Shown here one piece after another: positions 7,053 through 16,011 of a stretch of DNA of 64,000 nucleotides. A program made the translations under genes and the position numbers. Location of the stretch: NCBI RefSeq assembly GCF_000721495.1, contig NZ_JOHY01000027.1, positions 1-64,000 of the forward strand, in the 5' to 3' direction. The notes under the pieces were generated by a model. It was not told where the DNA came from. It did no database searches and saw only the letters and a program-made list of their open reading frames with translations. Position 1 is the stretch's first letter. Each line of letters begins with the position of its first letter. This stretch comes from Streptomyces sp. NRRL F-5123. Its GTDB lineage: Bacteria > Actinomycetota > Actinomycetes > Streptomycetales > Streptomycetaceae.

Positions 7053-10000
7053 ATGGAGCAGCGGGACACCCGCAACACGGTTCGTGACAGCACCGTCAAC
7101 GGCCCGGTCTACCAGGCGGATTCGATGCACTTCCACGGTGGCGGCGTTCCGCTGGGCGCCCCGCTGCCCGCCGAGCTCGCGGACGTGGGCTGGGCGCACG
7201 CCGTCTTCCACTCCGCCGTGTGGGCGCAGGTGCCCGCCGACCGCGACCCGGACGGGGTGGTCCGGCTGCACAGCGCCGCGGTCGCCGCGCGGCTCGCCGC
7301 CGTACGCGACCGGGCCTGCGCCGTACGCGGCCCCGACCCGTGGTACGACCCGGAGCTGGCCGTCCGCTTCCTCGGCCGCGTGGAGTGGCTCCTCGGCGAA
7401 CCGCCCGCGGGTGGGGGCGGGTTGGACCTCTTCCCGGCGGAGGCCGCGCTGTTCACGCTCGCGCCCTTCCTCTACCAGGCGCACGCCCTGGACCTGGCGG
7501 CCGAACTCGCAGCGGTCGGCCCGCAGTCGCTGCGCCGCGCGACTGAACCCCCGCACGTGGAGCAGCAGTCGCTCCCCCGCCCGGCCGAACCCGCCGACGT
7601 ACGGCCCACGTCGCCGCGTGTCACCGCCGCTCCGATCGCCGCCCGGCGGTCCTTCGAGTCGTTCGCGGACGGCTACGGCGTGCTGGTCGCACGGGCGCTG
7701 CGGCGGCCGGCGGCCGAGGGCCCGATCGGCTGGTGGCTCTTCCACCGCTGGCTCCTGCGCTCCGACCGCTTCGCGGCGCCCGACGCGATCGGCCGGCTCC
7801 TCGCCGAGGCCGTCCCCGGCGGGGAGGCGGCGGCCACGCTGGGGGGCGTGCTCACGCCCGAGCGCGTCGGCCTGCTCGTGCACGGCCTGCGGCGCGGCCC
7901 CGACGTGTGCAACCCCGACCACCTCGGCCGCCTCCGGGCCGACGAGCGGGTCCGCGGCCCCGGCCCGCAGCAGGTCCGCGAGCAGCGGCTGTGCCTGCTG
8001 CTCGCGCTGGCGTACGCGGCCACCGCCGAGCCCACTGCGCTGCCGGAGATCGTGGTCGAGCACCTCGGCATCCCGCACCCGGTGGACCTGGCCGAACTGC
8101 GCGAAACCCTCGCGGGCGCGGAGTGGGGCGGCACGCCCGAGCTGCCCGTCCTGCGGGCCGCCTGCCACCACGAGGCCGTCATCGAGGGCCTGCGCGCATA
8201 CGTGGCCCGCGCGGACGAGCTGCTGCTCGCGGTCGCCCGGACCGTCCGCGAGCGCGTGACCTTCCCCGTGCCCGCGCTCCCCGCGCGCCTGTCGGCGGAC
8301 GGACTCGCCCCCGCCCGGGGCGTCTTCAGCGGCTGGGCCCGCTTCCAGCTCGACGAACGCCGCATCCGCAGCCTGCTGATGGGCGTCCAGCTCTACAAGG
8401 ACCCCGGGCTCGCCGTCCGCGAGCTCTACCAGAACGCCCTGGACGCCTGCCGCTTCCGCCGCGCCCGCAGCCGCTACCTCGACGCGACGACGCCCGCCTC
8501 GTACCCGTACGAGGGCGCGATCACGATCACACAGGGCCTCGACGAGGACGGCCGCGAGTACGTCGACTGCCGCGACAACGGGGTGGGCATGGGCGAGGCC
8601 GAACTGCGCGGCGTCTTCTCCAACGCGGGCGCGCGCTTCCCCGAACAGGCCGACTTCCGGCAGGAGTTTGCCGCCTGGCGCGAGCACGGTATCGACTTCC
8701 ACCCCAACAGCCGCTTCGGCATCGGCGTCCTGAGCTACTTCATGCTCGCCGACGAGATCCGCGTGACCACCTGCCGTATGAGCCGCACGGGCGCGCTGGG
8801 CCCCCTCCTCGAGGTCTCGATCTTCGGCCCGGGCCACCTCTTCCGCATCACGGAGCTTGCGGAAAGGGGAACGGAGCCGGGCACGTCGGTGCGGTTGTAC
8901 CTGCGGGAGGGGGAGTTCACGCAGGGGAGCGGGTGGTCGTGCGTGGCGGCGCTGGGGCGTGTCCTGGGTATCGCGGAGTTCGCGACGACGGCGCGGGACA
9001 CGGCGGGCGCCGTACGCTGGGAGCCGGGACGGCTGCAGAGGGCACGCGCCCTGTGGGAAAGGCGCTCGGCGGCGGAACTCGTCCGGGGTCGCGGGCCCGT
9101 CCTCGACACCGGCGACGTGCTGGCCGAGTGGACCGGTGCGCCCGAGGGCACCCATGTCCTCTGGTGCCGCAACGGCGGGGCGCTGCTGGTCGACGGTCTG
9201 GCGGTTGCTCCCGGCATCCACCCGAGCATCCTGACCGGCACCACGGAACGGGTCCGCGGAGTGGTGGTGGATCTGGCCGGTCCGTACGCCCCCGGGCGTC
9301 TCTCGGCTGACCGCACGGAGGTGCTGGAGGACATCTCCGCGCAGGTCACGACGCTGCTGCGGTCTGCCGCCGCCGCGTTGGCGGCGGGCGAACTCCCCGA
9401 TGGCGCCTTCGAGTGGCTGTGCGAGGTGGCCCGGTACAACCCCGCCCTGGCCGACCTGCTCACCACCAGCCTGGTCCAGCACCGGCGGACCGTGGACTTC
9501 AGGGGATGGACCTTCGACCTCGGGGCAGGCGGTTTCCTGCCCTCCGACGTCGGGCTGCTCAGGGACGTCAGCGGCCTTCCCGGCCCGGAGGGCCCGCGGA
9601 CGCCTTACAGCTCGCGCCAGGACCCCGTTCATGGCCCGGCACCCGACGCGCACTTCCTGTGGCGGATGCTCGCCCACCGCCCCAACCCCGCCCTGACCGC
9701 GCTCGCCGCCTACTGCCCCGAACTGGCCGACGCGCCGGGGGTGCTGCCCGCCCTGCCGTCCGACCACCAACTGCTGACCGGCGCGGGCCGGTCCGGGAAC
9801 CAGGAGATCTGGCGGTACGGCGGCTGGTTCGGGCGCGCGACCAGAAAGGACGGCGTCATGGCGCGCGCCACCCAGCTGGGACTGGTCACCGGTCACCGGC
9901 GGCTCTCCCCGGCGGACTTGCGCCGCTACGCCTTTGCCCGCGGAGTGACGGCGGAAGCGGCCGCGGCCGAACTGCGCGTGCTGGGACTCGATCCCCTGCA

Positions 10001-10991
10001 CCCGGCGGAGTGGCCCGCCGCCGGCCACGGCAAGTGGGGCTCCGTCCTTCGCCTGCTGTACCCGGACCCCACGCCCGAGGACGGGCGCATGCCGCTCGGG
10101 TTCGTCGCCGCCGCGTCACTGCACCTGCACGTCCCGGTGCGGGAGATCTGCGAACAGCTCACCGCCGAGGGCCTCACCGCCCGTCCCGGCGGCCTGCCCG
10201 ACTCCCCCGACCGGTCGCTCGTCGTCCTGCTCAGCCGGAACCTGACCGGGACGCCTCCCTGGCTCGACGACACCGAACCGCTGGCCGCGGGCCATCTGCT
10301 GGCCGCCGCGGCCAAGCTCGGCCTCCCCGTCGCGCAGGTCCAGGCCGCCCTGACCGCGGTCGGCCTCGCCCCGCCGCCCGCCCTCCCCGCGGACGCGGGC
10401 CCGCAGGACCTCGCGCTGCTCCGGGGCAAGGTGCCGTTCGGGCCGCCCGCCGAGCCGCTGCCGTACGGGCCGGTCCTCCGCCACGCCGCCGAGCACGGGG
10501 TGCCGGTGCCGGATGTCGTCGCCCGGCTGGAGCAGTTCGGCTACGCCGTCCCCCTCCGGCAGCCGCGCGACCCCGACCTCCTCGACCGGCATCTGCTCGA
10601 CCCGTCCCGCGCGTTCGACTGGGACGGCACGCGCGCCGGCGAGACCGTTCCCCTCCACCGCATGCTCACCGCGGCGGAGAAGCTGCACGTCGAGGTGCGG
10701 GAGGTGGCCGAGCGGCTGACGTCGTACGGTCTCGTGTGCGCCGGCACGGAACTCCCGCCCGGGCTCGACCGCAGGACGGCGGGCGCGCTGCTGGACGAGA
10801 CGGAAGGGGTGGACAGGAGCAGGACCTGCCCGCCCGGCGTCGGATACCTCCACCGCCTCACCAAGCTCAGCCACTCCCTCGGCGCCCCGCTGCCCCAGAT
10901 CGTCGCGTGGCTGGACGTCCTCGGCGTCGAGGTCCCCGACCTGCCGGCGACGATCCGCGCCGCCCTCGCCCGCGTCCCCCGGGCACGGTGA
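7053..10991 (+). CDS. HSP90-type ATPase protein with conflict-system-like N-terminus and C-terminal helical repeats
   Basis: 1312 residues; ATG with GGAGG eight bases upstream. The N-terminal ~25 residues include NTVRDSTVNGPVYQADSMHF. This follows the N-x-V-x-G-x-V-x-Q pattern seen at the start of many predicted actinobacterial conflict proteins. Residues ~30-430 are alpha-helical with no recognised active site, possibly an inactive HD-like domain. Residues ~440-900 resemble the HSP90 N-terminal and middle domains: ELYQNALDAC at 457 (N box), DNGVGMG at 508 (G1) and FGIGVLSYF at 555 (G2). Residues ~930-1312 hold about five related repeats of the form V-x-EV-x2-RL-x3-GL, probably winged-helix or helical units. 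It stands alone, convergent with the lanthipeptide exporter. The biochemical role is unknown. Confidence 0.8.
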   Translation: MEQRDTRNTVRDSTVNGPVYQADSMHFHGGGVPLGAPLPAELADVGWAHAVFHSAVWAQVPADRDPDGVVRLHSAAVAARLAAVRDRACAVRGPDPWYDPELAVRFLGRVEWLLGEPPAGGGGLDLFPAEAALFTLAPFLYQAHALDLAAELAAVGPQSLRRATEPPHVEQQSLPRPAEPADVRPTSPRVTAAPIAARRSFESFADGYGVLVARALRRPAAEGPIGWWLFHRWLLRSDRFAAPDAIGRLLAEAVPGGEAAATLGGVLTPERVGLLVHGLRRGPDVCNPDHLGRLRADERVRGPGPQQVREQRLCLLLALAYAATAEPTALPEIVVEHLGIPHPVDLAELRETLAGAEWGGTPELPVLRAACHHEAVIEGLRAYVARADELLLAVARTVRERVTFPVPALPARLSADGLAPARGVFSGWARFQLDERRIRSLLMGVQLYKDPGLAVRELYQNALDACRFRRARSRYLDATTPASYPYEGAITITQGLDEDGREYVDCRDNGVGMGEAELRGVFSNAGARFPEQADFRQEFAAWREHGIDFHPNSRFGIGVLSYFMLADEIRVTTCRMSRTGALGPLLEVSIFGPGHLFRITELAERGTEPGTSVRLYLREGEFTQGSGWSCVAALGRVLGIAEFATTARDTAGAVRWEPGRLQRARALWERRSAAELVRGRGPVLDTGDVLAEWTGAPEGTHVLWCRNGGALLVDGLAVAPGIHPSILTGTTERVRGVVVDLAGPYAPGRLSADRTEVLEDISAQVTTLLRSAAAALAAGELPDGAFEWLCEVARYNPALADLLTTSLVQHRRTVDFRGWTFDLGAGGFLPSDVGLLRDVSGLPGPEGPRTPYSSRQDPVHGPAPDAHFLWRMLAHRPNPALTALAAYCPELADAPGVLPALPSDHQLLTGAGRSGNQEIWRYGGWFGRATRKDGVMARATQLGLVTGHRRLSPADLRRYAFARGVTAEAAAAELRVLGLDPLHPAEWPAAGHGKWGSVLRLLYPDPTPEDGRMPLGFVAAASLHLHVPVREICEQLTAEGLTARPGGLPDSPDRSLVVLLSRNLTGTPPWLDDTEPLAAGHLLAAAAKLGLPVAQVQAALTAVGLAPPPALPADAGPQDLALLRGKVPFGPPAEPLPYGPVLRHAAEHGVPVPDVVARLEQFGYAVPLRQPRDPDLLDRHLLDPSRAFDWDGTRAGETVPLHRMLTAAEKLHVEVREVAERLTSYGLVCAGTELPPGLDRRTAGALLDETEGVDRSRTCPPGVGYLHRLTKLSHSLGAPLPQIVAWLDVLGVEVPDLPATIRAALARVPRAR

Positions 10992-11025
10992 GTGCGCGGC
11001 GCGGGCGGGGCGGCGGGGCCCCGGA

Positions 11026-12573
11026 TCAGGGGCGGGCGGTGGCTGCGGAGAGGGTGACGACGCGGTCGAAGCGGGTGTCGAGGTCGTCGTCGCCGTGGTG
11101 GACGACGAGCAGGCCGCGGCCGTCGGTGCGCGCCTCGATCGCGGCGAGGACGAGGTCGCGGCCGTCGCGGTCGAGGTTGGCGAAGGGCTCGTCGACGAGG
11201 TAGACGTCGGCCTCCTCGGAGAGCAGCGCGGCGACGCCGGTGCGCTGCCGCTGGCCGGAGGACAGGTCGGTGGGGAGCTGGTCGGCGAGCGCCGTCAGTT
11301 CCAGGGCGGCGCGCAGGTCCGCGTCGGGGACCAGCTCGCGGACCGGCAGCGGCGGGAGGTTGACGGGGGCGGTCAGGCTCGCGACGCGCGGCGGCAGGGT
11401 GACCACGCCGGAGTCGGGGGCGAGGGTGCCGGAGATGATGTGCAGCAGGGTGGTCTTGCCGCAGCCGTTGGGGCCGCGCAGCAGCACGTGCTCTGCGGGC
11501 CGCAGCTCGAAGTCCTCGATCGCGACGGTCGTGCCGGTGCCCTCGCCGCCCTCGGCCGCGGACGTCCCGTAGCGGACGCGCGCACCGTGCACGAGGACCA
11601 TGGGGCCCTCGTCGTGGTAGGGCCCGGGGGTGGACGAGCGCAGCGCTTCGATGCGCTTGAGGACGGCCGTGTTGCGCCGCACCTGCGGGATCATGTTGAT
11701 GAGGTCGAAGATGCCGGTGACCGCCCGCCACAGGGAGTTGACGAAGGCGAGGAAGCTGCCGAAGGTCATCCGCCCGGCGAACACGAAGTACGCGCCGACG
11801 ACCATCGAGGCGGTGTCGGACAGGTTCATCACCAGGTCGCTGAGCGTGTTCTGCTTCTGCGTGAGGCGGTAGTTGACGAAGGTGATGTCCAGGTAGCCGT
11901 CCAGCGCGCGGCGGTTGGCGGTGCGGGTGCCGGGACGCAGGGCGCGCATGCCGCGCAGCGCGTGGAAGGCCTCAAGGGTGCGGGTGAGGGTGTTGATGTA
12001 GCGGGCCTCGCCCTCCCGCTCCGGGTCGGTGTTGTCCTCGATGCGTTTGGCGATGCGGTTGCTGGCCAGCACCAGCGGCGGCACGATCACCAGCAGGATG
12101 AGGCTGGCCTGCCAGGACAGGTAGAGCAGCACCCCGATGAACACCAGGGACGCGAGGGCCTGCTTGGCGATCCGCACGCACACGTCGATCGCGGGCAGCA
12201 CGCCGTCCTTGACGTCGCTGTGCACCCGGCTGACGTACGAGGCGTTGCCGGCCTCCGACAGCCGCCGCCCGTCCTGGTCGAGGGTGCGGTCCAGCAGCTC
12301 CATCTCCAGCTGGAGCACGAAGGTGTTCTCGCACCGCTTGCGCCAGCGGGAGATCCAGTAGCCGCCGATGTTCAGGGTCAGGCCCAGCAGCAGGTAGAAC
12401 AGGCCGAGCGTGATGAACTTCGCGAAGTGCCCGGCGAGGATGGCCTGGTCGAAGAGCGCCTTGAGCAGCAGGGGGTGCACGAGCGCCTCGACGCCGCTGA
12501 CCAGGGCCTCCAGGGCCAGGATCGTCGCGAAGCGGCGGCGGTGGCCGCTGAGCGTGCGCCACAGCTCGGTCAC
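11026..12573 (-). CDS. Lanthipeptide ABC exporter (fused permease-ATPase)
   Basis: 515 residues. The N-terminal half is an ABC type-1 membrane domain with about six helices. The C-terminal half is an ATPase with Walker A GPNGCGKT, signature LSSGQRQRTG, Walker B VYLVDEP and H-loop VVHHGD. No C39 peptidase domain is present, so leader removal must be done by another protease, as is normal for class III. The GTG start at 12573 overlaps the LanKC stop as GTGA, with GAGGTGG just upstream, so the two are translationally coupled. It is expected to export the modified peptide across the membrane. The downstream gene converges after 33 bp. Confidence 0.9.
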   Translation of the reverse strand: MTELWRTLSGHRRRFATILALEALVSGVEALVHPLLLKALFDQAILAGHFAKFITLGLFYLLLGLTLNIGGYWISRWRKRCENTFVLQLEMELLDRTLDQDGRRLSEAGNASYVSRVHSDVKDGVLPAIDVCVRIAKQALASLVFIGVLLYLSWQASLILLVIVPPLVLASNRIAKRIEDNTDPEREGEARYINTLTRTLEAFHALRGMRALRPGTRTANRRALDGYLDITFVNYRLTQKQNTLSDLVMNLSDTASMVVGAYFVFAGRMTFGSFLAFVNSLWRAVTGIFDLINMIPQVRRNTAVLKRIEALRSSTPGPYHDEGPMVLVHGARVRYGTSAAEGGEGTGTTVAIEDFELRPAEHVLLRGPNGCGKTTLLHIISGTLAPDSGVVTLPPRVASLTAPVNLPPLPVRELVPDADLRAALELTALADQLPTDLSSGQRQRTGVAALLSEEADVYLVDEPFANLDRDGRDLVLAAIEARTDGRGLLVVHHGDDDLDTRFDRVVTLSAATARP

Positions 12574-15308
12574 GGTGCCACCTCGCCCGCCGCCTGCCGC
12601 GCACCGCCCGCCGCGTCGCCCCCCGGCTCCAGCTCGTCGAGCAGGAAGTCGACGGTGCCGCCGTGGGTGAAGCGGTGCAGGACGCGCAGCACGCCGGCCG
12701 CGCCCGTGAGGTAGTCGCACGAGCAGCGCAGCAGCCCCTCGCCCGCGACCGCGAGCAGCGTCTCGCCCTCCCGGCGGGGCAGCCCGAATTTCTCGGCGGG
12801 CTCGAAGACGAAGATCTGCCGGACGAAGTCGATCTGGCGCAACGCAAGTTCGCGGTAGGCCGGGTCGCCGGTGCGCTCGGCCGCGTCCAGCATCGCGTCC
12901 GCGACGCCGGTGAGGCCGAACGCGTAGCCGGGCAGTACGGACTGGCAGCCGTCGATGGCGCGGGCGATCTCGCGGGCGTCGTCCGTCCAGCCGAAGCGCA
13001 GCAGCACCTGGAGCACGCCCGCGGAGCCGACCTCGACGTAGGGCTCCATCGTGCCCTCGTGGCGGAACATGACGAGCCCGTCCTCCAGCGGCTCGGTGTG
13101 CGCCATCTCCCAGGCCAGCGCGCGCCGTCCGAGGTCGGCGTACTGCGGGTCGCCGGTGGCCTGGGTCATGCGGAGCAGGAAGAGCGCGACGCCCGCCTGC
13201 CCGAAGCCGAGGCCGGTCAGCGGGCCCTTGGCGGAGAAGTCGTTGAGCCAGTAGGTGTGTTCGCCCTCGTGGTGGGCGAGCTCGGAGAGCCGCCGGGCGC
13301 AGGCGAGGGCGGCGTCGAGGTCGCGCTCCTCGCGGTGCGCGAGGTGGAAGCGCAGGTTGGTCATGCCGAGCCCGGCGAGGCCGTAGTAGAACGTGTGGTC
13401 GCCGACCTCCAGGCCGCGCTCGTTCGCGGTCGTGAGCAGCCGCCGGGCGTGGGCGTGCAGGCCCAGCTCGTCGGCGGCCCAGGCGATGCCGGCCAGGCCG
13501 TTCATGAGGCCGTCGGCGTATTCGACGACGTCGATCGCGGCGAGCTGCCGGTCCAGCCACTGCGTCCACTCCGGGCGTACGGCGACGCCGGAGGACTTCA
13601 GCGCCCGCAGCACGCCGCTCGCGCCCATGCCGAGGCTGAGCGGGTTGGTGATGTGGGCGAACGGGTCGACGGGGAAGAGCGTGTCGCGCTCCTGGTCGGC
13701 GACGGCGGTGACGAAGGCCGCGACGCCCGCCTCGGTCGCCGCGAGGCCGAGCGACGGCTCGTCCGGCACCGGCGGCGGGGCGTCGGCCACGGAGGCGATC
13801 AGCTCCTCCTCGCCGTCGAGGAAACGCAGCACGTCGTCGAGGGTGGCCCGGTCCTCGGCGATGTCGAGCAGCAGCTCGTGGATGCTCGCGGGCCAGCCCA
13901 GCCGCTCGGTGAAGACCCGGTAGAGGCCGAGCACGTCCTCCCGGAGGTAGGACATCGCGGCGATCGGGAAGATGAAGTAGGCCATGGTCGTCGCCAGGCC
14001 GTAGAGGTCGTCGGCGTACTGCGAGGCGTTGAAGCGGCGCCGGGAGTGGCTGAAGCCGGGCGTGAACAGCTCGACGGGGGAGGCGAGATGGGCTTCGGCC
14101 TGATCCGCCTCCGCCAGCCGGCAGGACTCCATGTCGATCACGGTGACGGTGAACGTGTCGGTGTTCACCAGCAGGTTCGCGGCGCTGAGGTCGCCCAGGA
14201 TCACCTGCCGGCTGTGCGCGTCGCGCACCGCGCGGGTCAGCCCGCGGAAGACCGAGAGGTAGATCCGCAGGAAGTCCCGCGAGCGCTCGGTCGAACGGCC
14301 GGGCCGGGCGAGCGGGTTGCGCTCCAGCAGCACCGAGCGGATGTCCTTGCCGTCGATGAACTCCTCGGCGATGAAGTGGTGTTCCCAGTGCCGGAAGGTG
14401 GTGATCGGGGTCGGGAAGGAGTCCAGGTCGCCGAGCCTGGTGAGGAAGGTCCACTCGCGGGCGCTGATGTCGAGGGCGTCGTGGTCCAGGCGCGGGTTGA
14501 TGTTGGTGTGCGGCCGGGCCTCCTTGACGACCACGGTCCTGCCGTCGCGGGCGGTGTCCTCGGCCTTGTAGACCCCGCCGGTGTTGGAGAACTGGATGGC
14601 CTCGGTGACCCGGAAGCGCCCGCCGAGCAGCCCGTCGCCCTCGTCGTCGGCGCCGTAGTCGCCCGGCTTCCAGTCGGTGAACGGCCAGGGCTGCCAGGGT
14701 GGTTGGGCGTAGCCGATGGCGCGCTCGTCGGGCACGGGCCCGTCCGGGCCGACGATGTGCGGGACGGGCCGCCCCATGACGTCCACGGTGTGCGTGGACA
14801 GGAACTGGCCGTAGCGGAAGTAGAGCGCCTTGCTGTCCTTGTAGCGCATGTCGGACAGGATGTACGCACCCTCGACGCCCTCCAGCAGCACCGCCAGGTC
14901 CGCCAGGCAGGAGCGGAAGGTGTCCTCGTCGGCCGGGTAGACCGTGACGAGCTTGCCCGCGGCGCCGCGGGACATGGCCTTGGAGTTGAGCATCTCGAAG
15001 ATGTTCATGTCCAGGGCGATCTTGAAGTCGACGCCGCGCGCGGCGAGATGGCCGATCACGTCCGCGGCGACCTTGCGCACCGTCCGCAGGCTCGCCGACA
15101 CGTGGATCTTCCAGCCCTGCGCCGGCAGCTGCTCGTCGTGCCGGTACATCCACCAGATGCCGCTGCGCTGGAACCCGGCGCGCACCTCGGGGGCGACCGA
15201 CGCGATGAAGTTGTCCTCGCGGGGCTCGTAGTAGACGTCGAGCGGATCGAAGAACAGCGTGTCGTTCCAGGCGAAGAGGAAGCGGTTGACCCATCGTTCG
15301 TCGCGCAT
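12570..15308 (-). CDS. lanKC: Class III lanthipeptide synthetase LanKC
   Basis: 912 residues in the lyase-kinase-cyclase order. Residues 1-~215 are the phospho-Ser/Thr lyase region (MRDERWVNRFLFAWNDTLFF start). Residues ~225-500 are a protein-kinase-like domain with Lys262 (VVVKEARPH), catalytic-loop DLSAANLL (Asp373) and Asp392 in VIDMESC. Residues ~545-900 are a LanC-like cyclase with repeated G-x-AG turns. The Cys-Cys-His zinc ligands of LanC, LanM and LanL are not found, which fits class III rather than class IV. The enzyme should phosphorylate Ser/Thr in the five precursors, eliminate phosphate and form Lan or labionin rings. ATG at 15308 has AGAGG upstream. A 14-bp hairpin separates it from the precursor genes. 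Confidence 0.95.
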   Translation of the reverse strand: MRDERWVNRFLFAWNDTLFFDPLDVYYEPREDNFIASVAPEVRAGFQRSGIWWMYRHDEQLPAQGWKIHVSASLRTVRKVAADVIGHLAARGVDFKIALDMNIFEMLNSKAMSRGAAGKLVTVYPADEDTFRSCLADLAVLLEGVEGAYILSDMRYKDSKALYFRYGQFLSTHTVDVMGRPVPHIVGPDGPVPDERAIGYAQPPWQPWPFTDWKPGDYGADDEGDGLLGGRFRVTEAIQFSNTGGVYKAEDTARDGRTVVVKEARPHTNINPRLDHDALDISAREWTFLTRLGDLDSFPTPITTFRHWEHHFIAEEFIDGKDIRSVLLERNPLARPGRSTERSRDFLRIYLSVFRGLTRAVRDAHSRQVILGDLSAANLLVNTDTFTVTVIDMESCRLAEADQAEAHLASPVELFTPGFSHSRRRFNASQYADDLYGLATTMAYFIFPIAAMSYLREDVLGLYRVFTERLGWPASIHELLLDIAEDRATLDDVLRFLDGEEELIASVADAPPPVPDEPSLGLAATEAGVAAFVTAVADQERDTLFPVDPFAHITNPLSLGMGASGVLRALKSSGVAVRPEWTQWLDRQLAAIDVVEYADGLMNGLAGIAWAADELGLHAHARRLLTTANERGLEVGDHTFYYGLAGLGMTNLRFHLAHREERDLDAALACARRLSELAHHEGEHTYWLNDFSAKGPLTGLGFGQAGVALFLLRMTQATGDPQYADLGRRALAWEMAHTEPLEDGLVMFRHEGTMEPYVEVGSAGVLQVLLRFGWTDDAREIARAIDGCQSVLPGYAFGLTGVADAMLDAAERTGDPAYRELALRQIDFVRQIFVFEPAEKFGLPRREGETLLAVAGEGLLRCSCDYLTGAAGVLRVLHRFTHGGTVDFLLDELEPGGDAAGGARQAAGEVAP

Positions 15309-15420
15309 GTCTGCCTCTTGGTGTGGTCGTCCGGCCGCCGCGGCGGGGCGGCGTCCGGTGCGGGCGCGGGTCGGGTGCGGCGGATACGTGCGGGGCGCGT
15401 ACGGCCGCCGGCGCGCGGAT

Positions 15421-15452
15421 GCCGTGCGGGGGCGGGTTCGCCCCCGCACGGC
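15421..15452 (-). terminator. Hairpin between precursor genes and lanKC (attenuator)
   Basis: A 14-bp perfect stem (15421-15434 with 15439-15452, GCCGTGCGGGGGCG as left arm) closes a 4-nt loop. It starts 8 bp after the stop of the last precursor gene and lies 113 bp before the lanKC start. RiPP operons often use such a hairpin so that precursors are made in excess over the enzyme. Confidence 0.8.
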
Positions 15453-15459
15453 GCGACCG

Positions 15460-15582
15460 TCAGGCGGTCGGCTTCAGCTGCTGCTTCTTGCAGCAGTCGC
15501 TGCTGGAGCTGGTGGAGCTGATGACCGCCACCGCGCTCTCGGTGGCCACGGGCGTCATCGTCTGGAGCTTGAGGATGCTCAT
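15460..15582 (-). CDS. Class III lanthipeptide precursor A5
   Basis: A 40-residue peptide, last of five related precursors upstream of lanKC. The leader begins MSILKLQTMTPVATESAVAV; its ILxLQ box is the class III recognition motif that binds LanKC. The core has Ser22, Ser25 and Cys30-Cys31 inside a Ser/Thr-rich stretch (SSTSSSSDCC), then a basic tail KKQQLKPTA. The spacing S-x2-S-x4-C suits labionin or lanthionine ring formation. AGGAG lies eight bases before the ATG. Cleavage is expected near residues 18-21 but is not defined by sequence. Confidence 0.9.
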   Translation of the reverse strand: MSILKLQTMTPVATESAVAVISSTSSSSDCCKKQQLKPTA

Positions 15583-15606
15583 CGCGTCATCTCCTCTCTC
15601 GGCTGG

Positions 15607-15627
15607 CCGGGCGCGTCAGGCGCCCGG
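15607..15627 (-). other. Hairpin between precursor genes A4 and A5
   Basis: CCGGGCGC and GCGCCCGG form a perfect 8-bp stem with a 5-nt loop, starting 21 bp after the A4 stop and before the A5 ribosome site. It is likely an mRNA stabiliser or partial terminator. Confidence 0.6.
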
Positions 15628-15647
15628 GCGGGACGGCTGGTCGGAGG

Positions 15648-15767
15648 TCAGCTCAGGACCGGCTTGACGGACTTGCAGCAGTCGCTGCTGGAGCTGGTCG
15701 TGCTGAGGACCGCGACCGCGCTCTCGGTGGCGATGGGCGCCATCGTCTGGAGCTTGAGGATGCTCAT
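15648..15767 (-). CDS. Class III lanthipeptide precursor A4
   Basis: A 39-residue peptide. The leader MSILKLQTMAPIATESAVAV is nearly identical to that of A5. The core LSTTSSSSDCC keeps Ser22, Ser25, Cys30 and Cys31, and the tail is KSVKPVLS. AAGGA lies eight bases upstream of the ATG. High nucleotide similarity to the neighbouring precursor genes shows tandem duplication. It is the same type of LanKC substrate as its siblings; the differences lie mostly in the tail, which may set product length and charge. Confidence 0.9.
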   Translation of the reverse strand: MSILKLQTMAPIATESAVAVLSTTSSSSDCCKSVKPVLS

Positions 15768-15805
15768 GGTTTCCGTCCTTTCCATGGGGTGGGTCGGCGG
15801 GCTGA

Positions 15806-15827
15806 CCGGGCGGGGTCGTCCGCCCGG
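15806..15827 (-). other. Hairpin between precursor genes A3 and A4
   Basis: CCGGGCGG and CCGCCCGG form a perfect 8-bp stem with a 6-nt loop, 31 bp after the A3 stop. The position and size match the hairpin that follows A4. Confidence 0.6.
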
Positions 15828-15857
15828 CCGTGGTGGGTGCCGTACGCGTGACCTGGC

Positions 15858-15977
15858 TCAGTCGTCGTCGTCCGGCGGGTCGACACAGCAGTTCACCCAG
15901 CTGCTGGTGTGGCTGACGACCGGCACCAGGCTCTCCTGTGCCACCGGCCGCAGCTCCTGGAGCTTGAGGATGCTCAC
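15858..15977 (-). CDS. Class III lanthipeptide precursor A3 (divergent)
   Basis: A 39-residue peptide with GTG start and GGAAGG seven bases upstream. The leader keeps SILKLQ but then diverges (ELRPVAQESLVPV). The core VSHTSSWVNCC retains Ser22, Ser25, Cys30 and Cys31 but adds His, Trp and Asn. The tail VDPPDDDD is acidic, whereas the siblings are basic or neutral. Its ribosome-binding site can be hidden in a hairpin with sequence just after the A2 stop, which together with GTG suggests lower, A2-coupled expression. It is probably the most distinct product of the set. Confidence 0.88.
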   Translation of the reverse strand: MSILKLQELRPVAQESLVPVVSHTSSWVNCCVDPPDDDD

Positions 15978-15984
15978 GGCATCG

Positions 15985-16007
15985 CCTTCCGGTACCGGGA
16001 CCGGAGG
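15985..16007 (-). promoter_or_regulatory. Hairpin masking the A3 ribosome-binding site
   Basis: In the minus-strand transcript CCUCCGGU pairs with ACCGGAAGG (one bulged A, 6-nt loop). The 3' arm contains the GGAAGG ribosome site of A3. The 5' arm begins five bases after the A2 stop, so a ribosome finishing A2 would melt it. This is inferred from base-pairing only. Confidence 0.45.
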
Positions 16008-16011
16008 GCCG

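Noticed and set aside
6588..10028. 1146-codon open frame antisense to the HSP90-type gene
   Set aside because: Composition is low complexity and no motif is present; the sense frame carries clear ATPase motifs and a ribosome site.
12663..15521. 952-codon open frame antisense to lanKC
   Set aside because: Gly/Val/Glu-rich shadow with no domain; the opposite strand encodes an unmistakable LanKC.
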